A DNA stretch of 50,061 bases from Intoshia linei (Eukaryota > Orthonectida > Rhopaluridae), in NCBI GenBank assembly GCA_001642005.1, contig LWCA01000124.1:1-50061 (forward strand), given 5' to 3'. Positions 1 to 12,451 of the stretch are shown here, in pieces; positions within the stretch are counted from its first letter, which is position 1, and each line of letters starts with the position of its first letter. A program made the translations under genes and the position numbers. The notes beneath the pieces were generated by a model. The model was given only the letters and a program-made list of their open reading frames with translations, was not told where the DNA came from and did not search any database.

Positions 1-409
1 TTTGTCCGAAAATAATCTCATTTATTCTAATCGCTAATGGTAAAACAAATTCTTTACCGATAGTAAATGGCTTACTCGTTTTAGCAATATAATACGATGC
101 CTCATAAGATGCTAAAAAAAATTTATCTTGTTGGTACATCTGTGTTTCAAACGACGATTTTTGCTTTTCAAATAATTCTAATTTTCTTTCAAAAAATTGA
201 ATAGGTTTATGAGCGTACATAGTATGCTTTGAATTCAAATGTTTTTTTAATTTTGAGGGCTTCATACCTTCGTTTGCTAAAATTTCATTGCATACTACAC
301 AAAAAGGTTGATCTTCATTATTTTGAATTGATGTTGTAAATCCATATTGTAAAAAGGATTTACTGTATCTCCGTTTTCGGTTTTTTGTTTTGTTAGCCAA
401 TGTTTTCAT
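1..409 (-). CDS. hAT transposase (ZBED5/SCAND3-like), N-terminal part, cut by window edge
   Basis: An open frame of 136 codons starts at ATG 407-409 and runs off the window start with no stop. A CxxC...HxxxxH zinc finger (residues about 31-56: CVVC, then HLNSKH) is a BED-type finger. It is followed by the segment 'FLASYEASYYIAKTSKPF' and 'TIGKEFVLPLAIRINEII', which is the conserved stretch just after the BED finger in vertebrate and invertebrate ZBED5/FAM200/SCAND3-like hAT transposases. The expected role is DNA binding plus cut-and-paste transposition; the catalytic core would lie outside the window. No frameshift is visible, so it may be recently active or domesticated. Upstream, at about 511-521, a TIR-like GGGGTTGC motif is present but no target-site duplication was confirmed. 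Confidence 0.8.
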   Translation of the reverse strand, partial: MKTLANKTKNRKRRYSKSFLQYGFTTSIQNNEDQPFCVVCNEILANEGMKPSKLKKHLNSKHTMYAHKPIQFFERKLELFEKQKSSFETQMYQQDKFFLASYEASYYIAKTSKPFTIGKEFVLPLAIRINEIIFGQ

Positions 410-990
410 TGATATATTAAAGTTTTTATAGATGAGTTTTAGTAATAGAGTAATTATTTAAATTTTTTACTTTAAGCTTAAAAAAACAACAATGTTAATA
501 AATTTTCTTGCAACCCCTAGTTTGAACGAGCTATTATATATGATGTAACTAGAGTTTTATATATACTTAAGAGTTGTTAGCGACAATTAAATTTAGAATA
601 TTTTTTTCTAATATTTATTGAAAAATGAATCATTACAGTTAATCAAAAAAAACTTTTTTGGAATCCAAGAGTTAAATTTAGTGCTCCGAGAATAATAATT
701 AGTGCAATGGTCAAAAAAGACTGTCTATTATCTAGATCATTGTTTCTTAACCTTTTTTATTGCAGGGCGAACCTGTGAAATAAATAAGAATTTGGCGCAC
801 CTTAAATTTTGATAAAAAAAACATCGACCTTCTAAAATCTGCAAAGATTAAAAATGATTCAAAATATAAAATCATAGTAATACAAAAATACATTTTTTTG
901 GTGACTTAAATTTAGTAAAGAACATTTGATGTATGATGAAATGTTGATATTTTTGTTTTTCACTATATTATTTAATATAAATACATTATA

Positions 991-1217
991 TTAGGTTGAC
1001 TGTTATGTACTACGTACAAACAACACCTAGCTCTGTCGATGGCACACTTTTATTCTTCCAAAAAAATTAATTCACGTTGAAAATTCTACTATTATCAATC
1101 CTTTAAAGGAGTGGTTCCCAAATTTGTTTCAGGTGGAGCCATCATATCACATTACTTTTTACTTTAAAGTAAATTATTCCATCTTAATTTTTTTGTTAAC
1201 ATTTGCGTAAAGAAATT
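991..1217 (-). repeat. Repeat family A, copy 1
   Basis: Shares with copies near 14.0, 16.4, 21.2, 28.0 and 38.6 kb the terminal motif TAGGTTGACTGTTATGTAC, a core CTAGCTCTG(T/C)CGA(G)GGC, and (in most) the block CCTTTAAAGGAGTGGTTCCC. Orientation is opposite to copies 2-4. No coding capacity. Confidence 0.75.
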
Positions 1218-1296
1218 AAAAACAATTGTTATCCCATTTTGTAAATTTATTAGAAAGTATTTATGTATAATATTAAAAATAAAGTAAAAACAGTTC

Positions 1297-1510
1297 AATC
1301 CTAAAAATTGTCATAAATAGCATAAATTCCAGAAAAAATAAAATTAAGAAACCTATTTTGTCATTTTCAATGTGATGACATATATTCAGTATCAATTTAA
1401 TAAATAAATCCTAAAAATTGTCATAAATAGCATAAATTCCAGAAAAAATAAAATTATAAACTATTTTGTTATTTTTAATGTGATAGTACTTATTCAGTAC
1501 CAATTATTAA
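1297..1510. repeat. Tandem duplication, unit about 110 bp, two copies
   Basis: AATCCTAAAAATTGTCATAA starts at 1297 and again at 1407. The two units (1297-1406, 1407-about 1510) match almost base for base except for a few substitutions and a small indel. Confidence 0.85.
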
Positions 1511-1816
1511 CGGAATCAGCATTTTAGAAACATATTTCAGATGAATTTTACCAATATTGCAAAGCATTAATAATAGTAATAAATATAAAAATGATAATAA
1601 CAAAGTTGTACTACTTTTTGTAGTTTTAATTTAAATTTTAAACATGATGTTTTGAAAATGAGAATTAAACATTGCGAAGGAATGAATTATATAGATTTTC
1701 ACCCATATTTCTTTAGACGTTTAATGACTTAACGTTTTATTTTTTTTTTTGGTAAAAAATGTACTATGCTAAAGTCAATTTAAATTTATTATTTACTGTA
1801 ATGCATATTATTATAG

Positions 1817-2147
1817 AACTTCAGTAAAAATCGATACAAGTGAATCAACCGTAATATCTGATGATATACCTGAAACCTCTGATATACAAACAAAACCTGA
1901 AAAGCTATCAACCGACAATATTGAACTGGATAAACCGGTTATCAGCATCAAGGAAAATAAAAAGCCAATCAAACTAAAAAAAACACCTACAAAATTAGTT
2001 GTACCAGACGACCCTCAATATTACAACGAATGGCTACCACCCACTGGTATATTTGATATTATATTTTATACCTATAGATTTTATTACTTTTAATCAGATC
2101 AAAAAGGCGACGGAAAACTTGACATGAACGAAAAGTTTGGTTATTAA
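1817..2147 (+). CDS. Kanadaptin-like protein, last two exons (5' part missing)
   Basis: An exon at 1817-2046 follows an ATTATAG acceptor. It is joined across a 51-nt GT-AG intron (2047-2097) to 2098-2147, which ends in TAA. The first exon encodes a charged, Lys/Thr/Asp-rich tail. The join gives 'NEWLPPTGDQKGDGKLDMNE' followed by KFGY and stop. The W-x-PP-x(2-3)-Q-x-GDG-x3-LN-x-K-x-GY ending resembles the C-terminus I associate with kanadaptin (SLC4A1AP), an FHA-domain nuclear/splicing-associated protein; this assignment rests on that short motif only. Upstream exons are not in the window or are separated by a TE-filled intron. The stop is 14 bp from the stop of the convergent TTI1 gene. Confidence 0.5.
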
Positions 2148-2170
2148 GTTTGTACAATAAATTATTTATT
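2148..2170. promoter_or_regulatory. Overlapping convergent poly(A) signals, kanadaptin-like/TTI1 junction
   Basis: On the + strand AATAAA lies at 2156-2161, directly abutting the TTI1 stop codon (2162-2164). On the - strand AATAAA lies at 2170-2165 and is itself the last two sense codons (Asn-Lys) of TTI1 before its TAA. Cleavage for either gene would fall inside the other transcription unit. Confidence 0.6.
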
Positions 2171-5100
2171 TTGTAATTTCGTAATATAGTGTTTAACTAT
2201 GGCGTGACTATAAGAGTAATTTTCCAGATTTGTAGATTTGCTTTCAATTTGCGAAAAGAAACCTTGAACAAAACATGCATATTCAGAAACAACAGATAGT
2301 TTTATGAAAATTTGAGTAACAATTTGTCGTAACTTGAGGGACTGGGAAATATTGAGGTAAATATGAAGAGAATTTACAAGAGGCATTAAATGCTTGAGAG
2401 AGTATATTTTGCATTTAGAAAAAATTAAATCAATGACGGTTAGATAACAATTCTGACACTTGAAAATGTAAGTAGATTGAAAATTAGTTTCAATATTTTT
2501 AAGTTTAGAGTAATTTTGCATATGACTATAAAGATTTTGATCGAAATAGGCAATGGAGTTTTTAAATTCATCCAGATCGGTAGGTTTATATAAAAGTGAT
2601 TCTGGGCCTAAATTAGTTAAATGTTCAATAAGTAATGGTAAAAGTTCAAGAAGAACGCGTCTTTTAACAAACTCGTTTGCTAATTCCAAGAGTACGGTGA
2701 CTACGTTCATCAAATCCTGTTGCATGATAACAGAACTGGAAGACATTTCGTTGAAATACTCAGATTTTTGATCCATAGAACAAATATTTTTAATTTTTTC
2801 AAAAATATTGTCTTTTTTAAGACAATTTGTAATGAGAGAAATTAAGACATGCCAAACCTTGTCAACGTATTGCAAAAACTCAGAATCAGTTAAATAAATA
2901 ATTTGTAAAAGAATAGCTACGGTTTGAAAAGTATTTCTATAGTCTTTCAACTTGTTTGAATTGAGGTTGGTAAAACACTTGCGTAAAATATGATCCAAAC
3001 AAATTTTACCCATTTTGATTTCAACTGAATTTTCTTCAATCGTAACCAATTTTTTGTCTGGTTTTGTATTAGCTTCAATTTCTTTTTTTATCATTGTTTC
3101 GAAATCCTCAAATAAATTTTCCTTGGTAATATTATTATTAACGTGTTTAAGATATTGGCCATCGTTAAAATCGACATTATAACAAAAATAAAGACGTTTC
3201 TTTATAGAAAATGATAATGATCGAAGTAATGTGGAATGTTGTTCAGTGTGTGTAAAACTCGATTCCAAATTAAACAAATTATCCATGATTGGTTCAATAA
3301 GATTGAGACATTTAGAAACATCAGAATTTTCAAAATTTTCATTGGACAAAAATTGAATACACGATGTAATAATAGTAATAGCCACTTGTGAATTGTTTGA
3401 CATGTAAATTGATTTTTCTGTATAAGATACAATAAAATCCATATTATCAGAAATCATTTTTACGAAACCACCAAGATCCCAATTTGAAATGATTTTCAAA
3501 GCTACAATGGAATTGATTCTAACAATATCTATACAACTCATGGAATGATATAAAAGGATACACAAAAATTTTTTCAAAACTTTCCAATTTTCACCATTTT
3601 TAGAATAAAATTTGTAAATATTTGTAACGAATCGTACAAACATGCATTCAAATATTGAAACAAAATTTTCAGTTTTAGATGTTGGGCTAGAATTTAAATA
3701 ATTTTCGTTAAAATATTCTACTAAATCATTCATAATTTGATTTAAACAAGGTGAACATTGGTCTATCAGATTTAAATCTTTTTGCATCTGTTTTGATTGT
3801 ACTTTTTCCTCGTGAATTTCCAAAAACATTATTACAAATAATAAATTGTTGGTATGTTTAGCATATTCACTTTTTACTTTTCTTATTTTTATTGAATCGG
3901 ATTGTTTTTTTAATAATAATTCCTTCTTTTTTTGTAAAGCATTTTTAGGGTCTTTCACAACAATTTCCGGTATTTTATTGGAAATTTTATCAATATTTTT
4001 GCACTCTGAAATCAAATTGGAAATGTTGGAATTTTTAGTATTTAAACTTTCCTTATTTTCATAATCACCAGATGAAACGTCTTCAAAATCATAAAAGTTT
4101 ACATTTTCAGATTTTTTCTTTTTTTCTACATTTTCAAGAATTGGGGAATTTTGAATATTATTAATCTCAGAATCCAATGAATCTTTAGAAATTACTTCGA
4201 CATCGGAATCAGTTTCTTCCAAAACTTTAATAAGTTCGGGACTGGGAGAAAGTTGATAAATAGAGTTTTCATAAACAGATGATACATTATGTTTTGGTTC
4301 AAATTCTGAATAAGGTGTAATATTAACTTTTTCAAAAATTTGCGGTCTTTTGGTGTTAATACATTCGGTACCGTTGAAAATTTTGTTAGAAATTACTAGA
4401 TCAGCTTTATTAGTTACATTTTCGAGTTTGGATTCTGTTTTAGGTTCATAAAACTTTTCAGACCCATAGTTAAGTTTTTTCAAGTCCTTGGAGCTCATTG
4501 AGTTTGAATCGGATAAAAATGACGATTTAGATTTAGAATGACTGTGACTAGACATTCCAAAACTATCCATAATTTTTGATTGTCTCTGAGCCAAATTAAT
4601 TGGATAATCGTATGATGCCTTATTAACTTGCTTATAAGCTGGTTGTAACACAGAACAGCTTTTTCTTTTACACGTACGTGACGCTAATGTTATAGGTTTC
4701 ACTTCTTTATCAAAACCATCTTCTTCATTAGCAAGGTTATTATTAACATCCAAAGTTGACAAACTGTCGGAAAGATTATTTACTTGTCGCTTTTTCTCAG
4801 ACTCATTTTCACCATGAAAACTATTTGACAGTTTTATCGAGTCATCAGATTCTGAAGATGAATTTGATATAGTACATTTCATATTATAAATTGATTCTCT
4901 AGAACTTTTAATATCAGACAGACTGCTCTTGACATAATCATCTTTCTGAGTCGACATATTGGTCTTTTTGATTTTTGAAGTATCCTGATATAAATCGATA
5001 AAACTTTTTAGACTATTAGCTGTGCCGAAATTTTTCAATTTAGACTTTAGTTTTACCGTAAAATTAACCTTTTCCTTAAAATCTTGACACATTTTAGGTG

Positions 5101-8100
5101 TTTGACCATTTTCACTAAATAAAATTTCTGAACTAACAGATTTTTTACTTCTTTTAATCAAATTTTTTGTTCCAGATGGATTTTTCGGCTCATCGTTCTT
5201 TGAAACTTTGGATTTCAATTTATTTTTCATTTTTAAATTTATATTATTTTTTGGATCCTTACATTTAACGGTGCCAACGCTATTGAAATTGTAGTTATTA
5301 AAAGAATCGATTGAATCTGATTCCAGGTCCAATTTTACAAATTGCCTAGGTAAGCTATTAACGGGGGATTTTTTATTTTTACCCTTTTTCTTAAATCCAA
5401 ACTTTGATTTAAGTTTGCTAGAAAACGTTTTTTTTATATTTGGAGAATCAGAGACATTACTTTCATCAACACTCAAGTCTAATGTATTACTAAAATCATT
5501 TCCCATATTCAAATTGTCGGTATAATTTGATTCATAAACATGAGTTGGTTCTATGTACGAATCGCGCAAAATAGATTTCGATGAATTAACTTTTTTAGCA
5601 AGTTTTCTCTGCGGTTTTATAGGCTTTTTTTCCAATGTCGTATCTTTTTCAATATTTTCTTGATTACATTTTTCTTCAACTTTTACAGTATTATCAGAAA
5701 TTGTATCAAAATTAATAGATTCCGGTACAAGAGATTTTACTTGAGGAAAATCTTCTTGAACCTCCATAGTTTGGTCTTCCATATTCAACATTAAATTAGA
5801 ATCAGTATAATGAATAGACGTTTCATCTTCTTCAACATTGTTTGACTGGGGTACTACTGTAGATGTCATAGATAAATTGTCTGAATAATTAGACCATACA
5901 CTTGATAACCGGCTCCTATGTACTGAATTATGTTCATCGTCTTCAAATGACGACTCGCATTCTGGAATTGTTTCAAGGGTAGATAGTTTGCAACCTATTC
6001 TAGACAACGATTTAATTTTCGACATGTTGGTCGACGTATTTGGATCAAGAATATCATAAATAGAATTTTCTACACATTGTGTATCTTCCGGTAATTGCTC
6101 ATTATGTTTCATTAAAATTTCTTCATTCAATTCAGGAAAATTATTACAATCATCAGGATTCGTTTCAAAATTGACACAACTTTTGAAACTTTCATTGTCA
6201 TCGCCGTCACTGATATCTGGAGAAAATGAACATTCCTTAAAATTATCATTTCCAAAGTTAGACGTGGAATTGGATGACATTTTAAAATTCATTTCATCAT
6301 CATCACATTTTTCCCGTTCATTTTCATTAGATTCAGTTTGAATTTGCACCAATATTTCATCATCTTTTAAATTTTTAGAAAGAGATTCAACAGGGTTTTC
6401 AATTGCAATTTTTTCTTTCGAAAATGAAGATTGCTCAAATTTTTCCTTCTCAGATATACACATGGAAATAGATGACATTTTAAAGTCCATTTCATCATCA
6501 TAACATTTTTTTCCTTCATTTTTATTAGATTCAGTTTGGCTTTGTTTACATTGCTCATCGTCGTTTGAATTTTCTGAAAAAATTTCGTCGTAACCAATTT
6601 CAAGTCCACGTTTTGAATGTAACGATTCTTCCAATTCTACCTTGTCAGAAACAGATGACGATTTAAAATCATTAATAATTTCATCAATATTTTCATTGCT
6701 TAGATTAGACTCATTCGTTTTAGAAACAATATTTTGAAATTTCGTTTGTTCACTGTCCATCGATTGAATTGGCTTAAAATTCGTAATAGCTGCAGAATTT
6801 TTATTAAATTTTTTTAATATATTTATAAATTTTTTCTTTATTCTTGGTTTTTCACTTTTAGTAAATTTTTTTTCATATTCAAATTCGTGTTTCGAATTCA
6901 AGTTACAACTTTTGGCATTATTTTCAGTATAATTACTTTTTTCTTCTTCTTTATTATCAATTTCATTTTTTATTTTCAATAGTTGGAATAGATTATTGGA
7001 AAATAAAATTTCATTCGAATTGTCTATATTTGCCTTTTTAGTTGTAGATTCATTTACATTATGAGAAGCTTTAAAATTTGTTACTATATATTGATTAAAC
7101 GTTTCAGTCTCAACATCAGATTCACTTTTATGAGTTTCATAAATTGTAGAGGTTTTTACAATATCATTACAATCAACATTGGATGATTGTGTTTGATTAT
7201 GTTTTAATTTCAGTGCAAAATGTGTTTTTATTCCCATCTTTTTTGAGGGAGATATCAAATTATCCTTTAAATTAGTTTCTGTTTCTTTTATTTCTAAATT
7301 TAATACAAATAAATATGATTGAATGTTTGAGTATAAATTAGATGGGAAATGGTAAATAAGTCTCAATTCTCATACTATAAAAATTATATATTATAAAAAT
7401 TAATAACCAAACTGTCAATCGGGAATTTTCAGATTATTTTTTTTTAAAAAACCTTAAAGAGGAAGATTTTTGAAGATTATTTTTTGACCAAACCTTAAAA
7501 AGGAGGTTTTTTGAAGATTAAACCTCTTTAAGGTTTGGTTTAAAAAAATATGTTCATTAGGGGTGTGAAAGAATTTTTATATAAAAAGTGCACTCTTCCA
7601 CCATATGGACATTTTGAAAATATTCAATTTGCACCCAACCTTACCTCTCAACTGTTAAAAAACCCTGGGGCATCGCATGTAAAGTTTTGAACAATATATC
7701 GCTCACAGCAATTAATATATGACAATTTTCTTAAAAATATTATTTTAAATCTAAAATTTTTTATACAAAAAGCTATAAAGATGATCAAAATTATCGTCTA
7801 GCGAATTATGAACACCGAATTGTTATAAAACCGATTCTAATGAGAAAACTGAATAAATAAAAAAAATATCAATTGAAAATTAATTGTTATAGAAATAATT
7901 ATCACTATGAAATTTACTATACAAAATAAATTAAATTTTGCTCATTATTCATATTTTGACTTTGCCCCAGGGTTTTTTTTAATACTTTTTATGTAATTTT
8001 TTGATAATCGTGTATCATTCAACCCCATCTTCCACGTATGAAGTAGCACTTTTGTATTTTCGCAAAAAAGTGAAAAAATTCACACCCTAATGTTTATAAT

Positions 8101-10726
8101 ATATAATTTTTATACAAGCTAATTCCTATTTAACGGAATTCCTTCATAACATAACGATGCTATAGATACAAAACTTCAACCCCAAAAGTGTACACATTAC
8201 CGGTGAAACATAACTTTAAATATAGTATTAACCAATATTTTGAAATGTTTGGATTTAATCAAGAATGAAAATGTAAATACTCATAAATTGCATCCTTGGG
8301 TTTTTTCATTTTCAAAAAATATAAAAAACTAATTAAATAATTAAGCGTATTAATTTTTAAATTATCTTAAATTATTTTATAAAATTTTGATTAAAATATG
8401 TCAATCCTTAATTTAGAGTAACCTTCACTAGAATATTAAAAATACAATTACCATGACTAGACGAAAAATCCATTTCATGATTTTTTTCTTTTTTGCCAAA
8501 AAATACATCATTTTCCAAAGTCTCAATAGTGCTTAATTTATTAATATTAATATCGTTCAAATTTAAAATGTCATCATTTTTTGAATCAACAGAGTTGGAT
8601 AAAGATTTTTTATGAACAGAATCGGACGTTAAATTTTTTTTTTCCATAAAAACAGAATCTGAAGAACTAAAATTTTCTATATTTTCCAGACTAATATTTT
8701 TAAATTGAAAAGTTTCATTTGATGAATCAAGCAAATCATTCACATGTTTAGCATTAGAATTTGAATTAATACCACTTTTAGATTTAGATTGATATGATTT
8801 ATTTGGAGAAAGTAACGTGCCTTTTTTTTTAAGTTTAGATGCCAATTTAGGATTGATTCTCATTTTACCAGTTGAAGTTTGTTCTTTATTAAAATTGAAT
8901 TGATCCGAACCAAAACTGGATTCTATAGGTAAATGTTTATGGTTCCAAATTGTAATTTGAAATGTAGGCAAATCTTTAAAGGTACACAATAAATATTCTA
9001 AACACTTGTATGGGTTCAGATTAACCAAAGTCCACATTAGTAATTTGATATAGTCCAATTCTTTATTTTGGTTATCTTGCGAAATGTACTTGTATTGAAT
9101 TTTAGAAAATACATTAACTGTACTGTAAATTTGTTGAATTTCAATTTTAAGAGTAATATATTCAATCAAAGAGTACATAATTTTTGTAGACAATAAATCA
9201 TTAACAGTATTATCATTTTCGGTAAACGGAGGTTCAATTAATTTAATGTTGACACTTTGGTTAATAAGAAAAAGTGAAAACTTTGAAAAATTGGAACAAT
9301 TTATCTGTAAAATTTTTTTGTGATCCCATAAAATTGATTTTGAATTAAATTGGTTTAATATACTAATTACCGCATAAATTTCAGTCAATTTATAATTATT
9401 TCCTACGTCTTTAATATCGTTTTTCATTTCTTTTAATTTATCAAAATTTTCATTTAATTGATCAATATTTGAAGTCAATTTATAATGAAAACTATCTAGA
9501 AATGCTGCAGAATTTTTGGCGAATTTGTAAACAAAAATATTGAAAATTAATAACTTGCAATATTTTGAGAATTTATCAGAGGATAACTCTGTATAGTAAT
9601 ACAATAAACTATCCAATATGGACTGATTCATAACCTTTTCAACGGAAGAACAATGCACAAATTTTAATAAAAGAACCAAGATGGACATTTTAGTGGCTTT
9701 TGATGCGTCATGTCGCATTTTCAAAATTTTTTCCATATAAATGAAAAGTTTGGGTAAAACTGACTTGAACCAGTCGGAATTTAGCTGACATCGAAACGAA
9801 TTTGAAGAAACTGTATCATATGTGATGGCTACATTTTGATATAACAAAAATGTAAACAAATAACCCAATAATTGGAGAGAATCGATGACAGTTTTATCTG
9901 AAAAACTGTAAAAAGTACAAAATGTGGAATATATACTTTTGATTATTCCCGGTAAAAAATAGGCCATTGATTCTTTACATAAAATTATGCATTTATTGCA
10001 AAGGTTCATTGCATGTGGTTTTCCAGATTCAAATAAAAAACAGTTTAAAGCAATAATAGAAATGGACCGGATCTTTGATGAATTATGATTAATCTGGTAT
10101 AACAAAAAAGATATAAATGTGCCAATTCGAGTCAGCGTAGTGGTTTCTTGTTCTCCAGGTTTCAACGGTGTATATATTGATATATTGCAATCACCATTTT
10201 TCTTCTTCTTTACGACTGTTCCATATGCTTCTACGGAATCGTCATTGTCCCAATCATCATTTTCCAAATTTACATTTTTTTTACAGCTACCATTTTTCAA
10301 AATTGTTAAATATACATTCAAAATTGATAATAAATTGATTTCGGATGATTTTTCTTTAAGATGTTGGCTAGAAATGATGAGCACTATATATTCAAATACT
10401 TGCTTGTGAAATTGTTGAAATTTTACAAATACTTTAATGTTTGATTTTAAATTTAAGTCTGTTGAATTGAATACTTTTTCTATAAAAAGTCGAGTGAATT
10501 TTAGACTTTCTTCCAATAAATGACTAGATTTTGCATCCAAGTTTTTTATTTTTATCAACATTTTTAAAACCATAAATCTAATTGATGAAAAAATTAAATC
10601 GTAACAATTTAGTAATGTTATTCCATCAATTTTTAACAATAATTTTGATAATGCAGAAATAATTTCCACATTCGGCAATTTCTTCCGAGTCAAAATACAT
10701 TGACAAATTTGAGTTATCTCAGACAT
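2162..10726 (-). CDS. TTI1: TTI1-like HEAT-repeat protein (TTT complex), 2 exons, about 2468 aa with giant disordered insertion
   Basis: Exon 1 is 10726-8452 and exon 2 is 7293-2162. The donor CATG|GTAATTG and acceptor AAATTTAG|AA agree in phase (intron 1158 nt). TTI1 works with TELO2 and TTI2 to mature PIKK kinases such as mTOR, ATM and ATR. Residues 1 to about 620 and about 1920-2468 are helical repeats. They carry TTI1-like blocks: 'SMAYFLPGIIKSIYSTF' in the N half; 'YVDKVWHVLISLI', 'FVKRRVLLELLPLLIEHL' and a C-terminal helical block in the C half. Between them lie about 1300 Ser/Asn/Lys/Asp/Glu-rich, low-complexity residues with repeated KLKSK-type basic motifs and an internal duplication, making the protein more than twice the usual ~1090 aa. 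The second exon has no ATG of its own, which supports splicing. Alternative: two adjacent genes, but each half matches a different half of TTI1. Confidence 0.72.
7446..7540. repeat. Short direct and inverted repeats in TTI1 intron
   Basis: ACCTTAAAGAGGAAG...TTGAAGATTA (7451-7480) recurs as ACCTTAAAAAGGAGG...TTGAAGATTA (7492-7520). The second copy forms a near-palindrome with AAACCTCTTTAAGGTTTGGT (7520-7540): arms of about 20 bp around an 11-bp loop. Confidence 0.7.
7557..8090. mobile_element. Unclassified TIR element (MITE-like) in TTI1 intron
   Basis: Outer ends are TTAGGGGTGTGAA at 7557 and TTCACACCCTAA ending at 8090. The inverted similarity extends inward through a run of A/T to AAAGTGC. 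Flanks are TGTTCA on the left and TGTTTA on the right, a possible 6-bp target duplication with one mismatch. A second inverted pair lies inside: AAAAAACCCTGGGGCA (7658-7673) and TGCCCCAGGGTTTTTT (about 7963-7978), so the element could be nested or foldback in structure. No ORF. Confidence 0.6.
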
Positions 10727-11569
10727 TTCTCTATATTAATTATTTTAAAAACATACTGATTGATCTAATGTTTACCTAGTCTTTATCATTTTAATTGTAT
10801 ATATGACAACGTTTCTTTATCGTTACAAAGACAAAATTTTGGCACATATCACATTACATATATGTTTATATTTTTGTCTGTAATTAAAGTTTACTTTAAA
10901 CAGGTGATTATCAAACTTTTTTACTTGTTGAGAATTTCAAGATACACCAATACCTATTTACATAATAAATTATAAAAGTAGATGCAATTTCAATTCTCAG
11001 GAATAACCGTTTTTGAGACCTGATGTAATGTTTTTTATTATTTTATGTAGTTTAAATTATAATGTTACAAAACAACTCTACGCTATATATCATGAATAAC
11101 ATACTAACTGTTAGTATGATATTATGCAATTTGGGGCGTATATAAATAACTCGGAAATAAAATTATTATTGCAGTTCGACCTCGATTTTGGACACCAAAT
11201 TTTGTAAAGTGCTCCAAAACAGGTTTTAATAAATTACTTAATTTTTTATTAATATAATTGTAAATACTTAAATTGTTGCAATGTTATGATTAGGGCCATT
11301 TATGTAACTTTATTCACCTACTAGGTCACGGATTATTAACCTTTTTCCACTTTGCACCCAAAAATTTAATAAACTTAAATTAAACATCGATATGATAAAA
11401 ATACACCAAAACACTGGTTAGTCCAATTTATCAATATAATTTATTTTAGTGAATCCATAAAGAATATAATTATCACTCCACTTTCCTTTTTTTTGACGTA
11501 TGTAAACAGAATTTAACTTTATTTTCGAAACTTCATTCAACTTGATTCTAAGTTAGGATTCCTAATTTA

Positions 11570-12200
11570 TATAAAAGGCTACGCGATTTTTCTTTGTGTG
11601 TGTGTGTGACTTTAATGAAATAACTACCACTCTTAGAATTTTTTAGAGACCAAATTTCAATTACAGTTTTTTCCGGAACGTATAAGATATCTTTCAACCT
11701 CCCAATTTTACATTTTACTGTCAAAAACCCCTATTGTCCCTCTTTTTGAAAATCAAACGTGTTGTAGAATTTAAAAAAACATATACGCTGATACGGATAA
11801 TAAAGTCATAAACATTACTATACGTTTAAATTTAAAAAAATTATATCTTTAGGGCCAAAACCACAAATTACCCTTCTTTTTTTAATGAAAACAGCCCTAG
11901 AATTTTAAAAAATTTACAGGTTTTACAGTTGTATTCTGTTAACACACACAGAGAATTTCAATCTGAATAAGTGACGACTTCACGGTCAAAAAAGCATTTT
12001 AGTATTCATATATTTATTTTCTGAAATATTTTATTGAAACAAAAAATGTGAAATAATTAACTGTCCAAAAATTAAAAAAAAAAGATTATTCTGATAGAGC
12101 TTATTTCAGTTGATATAAATACAAAATTTCAACCCCATTTGTATTTGTGCATATGAAATTTAGATAACAATTCTTAGTGCAAAATGTAAATTTTATCATC
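11570..12200 (+). repeat. Repeat family B, copy 1
   Basis: Same order of blocks as the copies at 15800 and 20665: GTGTGTGTG followed by TTTAATGAAATAACTACCA, then CCGGAACGTATAAGATA, then CAAAACCACAAATTACCC, then TTGTATTCTGTTAACACACA, then GTGACGACTTCACGGTCAAA and TTCAACCCC. No coding frame. The family is the commonest repeat in this window. Confidence 0.75.
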
Positions 12201-12451
12201 AATTTTTAGTCGGTTGCTCATAAGCTTTAAGTTCAAACAGACTAAGGCTTAGAGTTAGGCTTAGTCACTAACCCAGTTTTTGATATTCATTGACAACGAA
12301 ACGACATTTTTTGTTGTATAACAACGACGTTGACATAATTAAAAAAAATATAATACATATTTTGTATTAAAGTTTAATAAAAAATAAAAAAAAAAATTTT
12401 TTTTATAATTTAAACATACATTCCATTTATGTAATAAAATTAGCCGTTTTG

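Larger units (their letters stand above)
410..1816. other. Repeat-bearing non-coding stretch, probably intron of the gene ending at 2147
   Basis: No convincing exon is seen. The stretch holds a family-A repeat (991-1217), a 110-bp tandem duplication (1297-1510) and, near 730-755, a degenerate motif like a hAT terminus (TTTCTTAACCTTTTT). Because the exon at 1817 needs a 5' partner, this DNA and the transposase before it probably sit in a long intron. Confidence 0.5.

Noticed and set aside
2553-4064. Short ORFs on the plus strand opposite TTI1 (for example 2553-2771 and 3846-4064) and a minus-strand frame at 3202-3432
   Set aside because: They lie wholly inside the long TTI1 exon in other frames and have no initiation context or protein-like pattern; they are shadows of the real frame.
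10119-10409. 96-codon plus-strand ORF
   Set aside because: Antisense to TTI1 exon 1; a run of phenylalanines comes from the complementary lysine codons.
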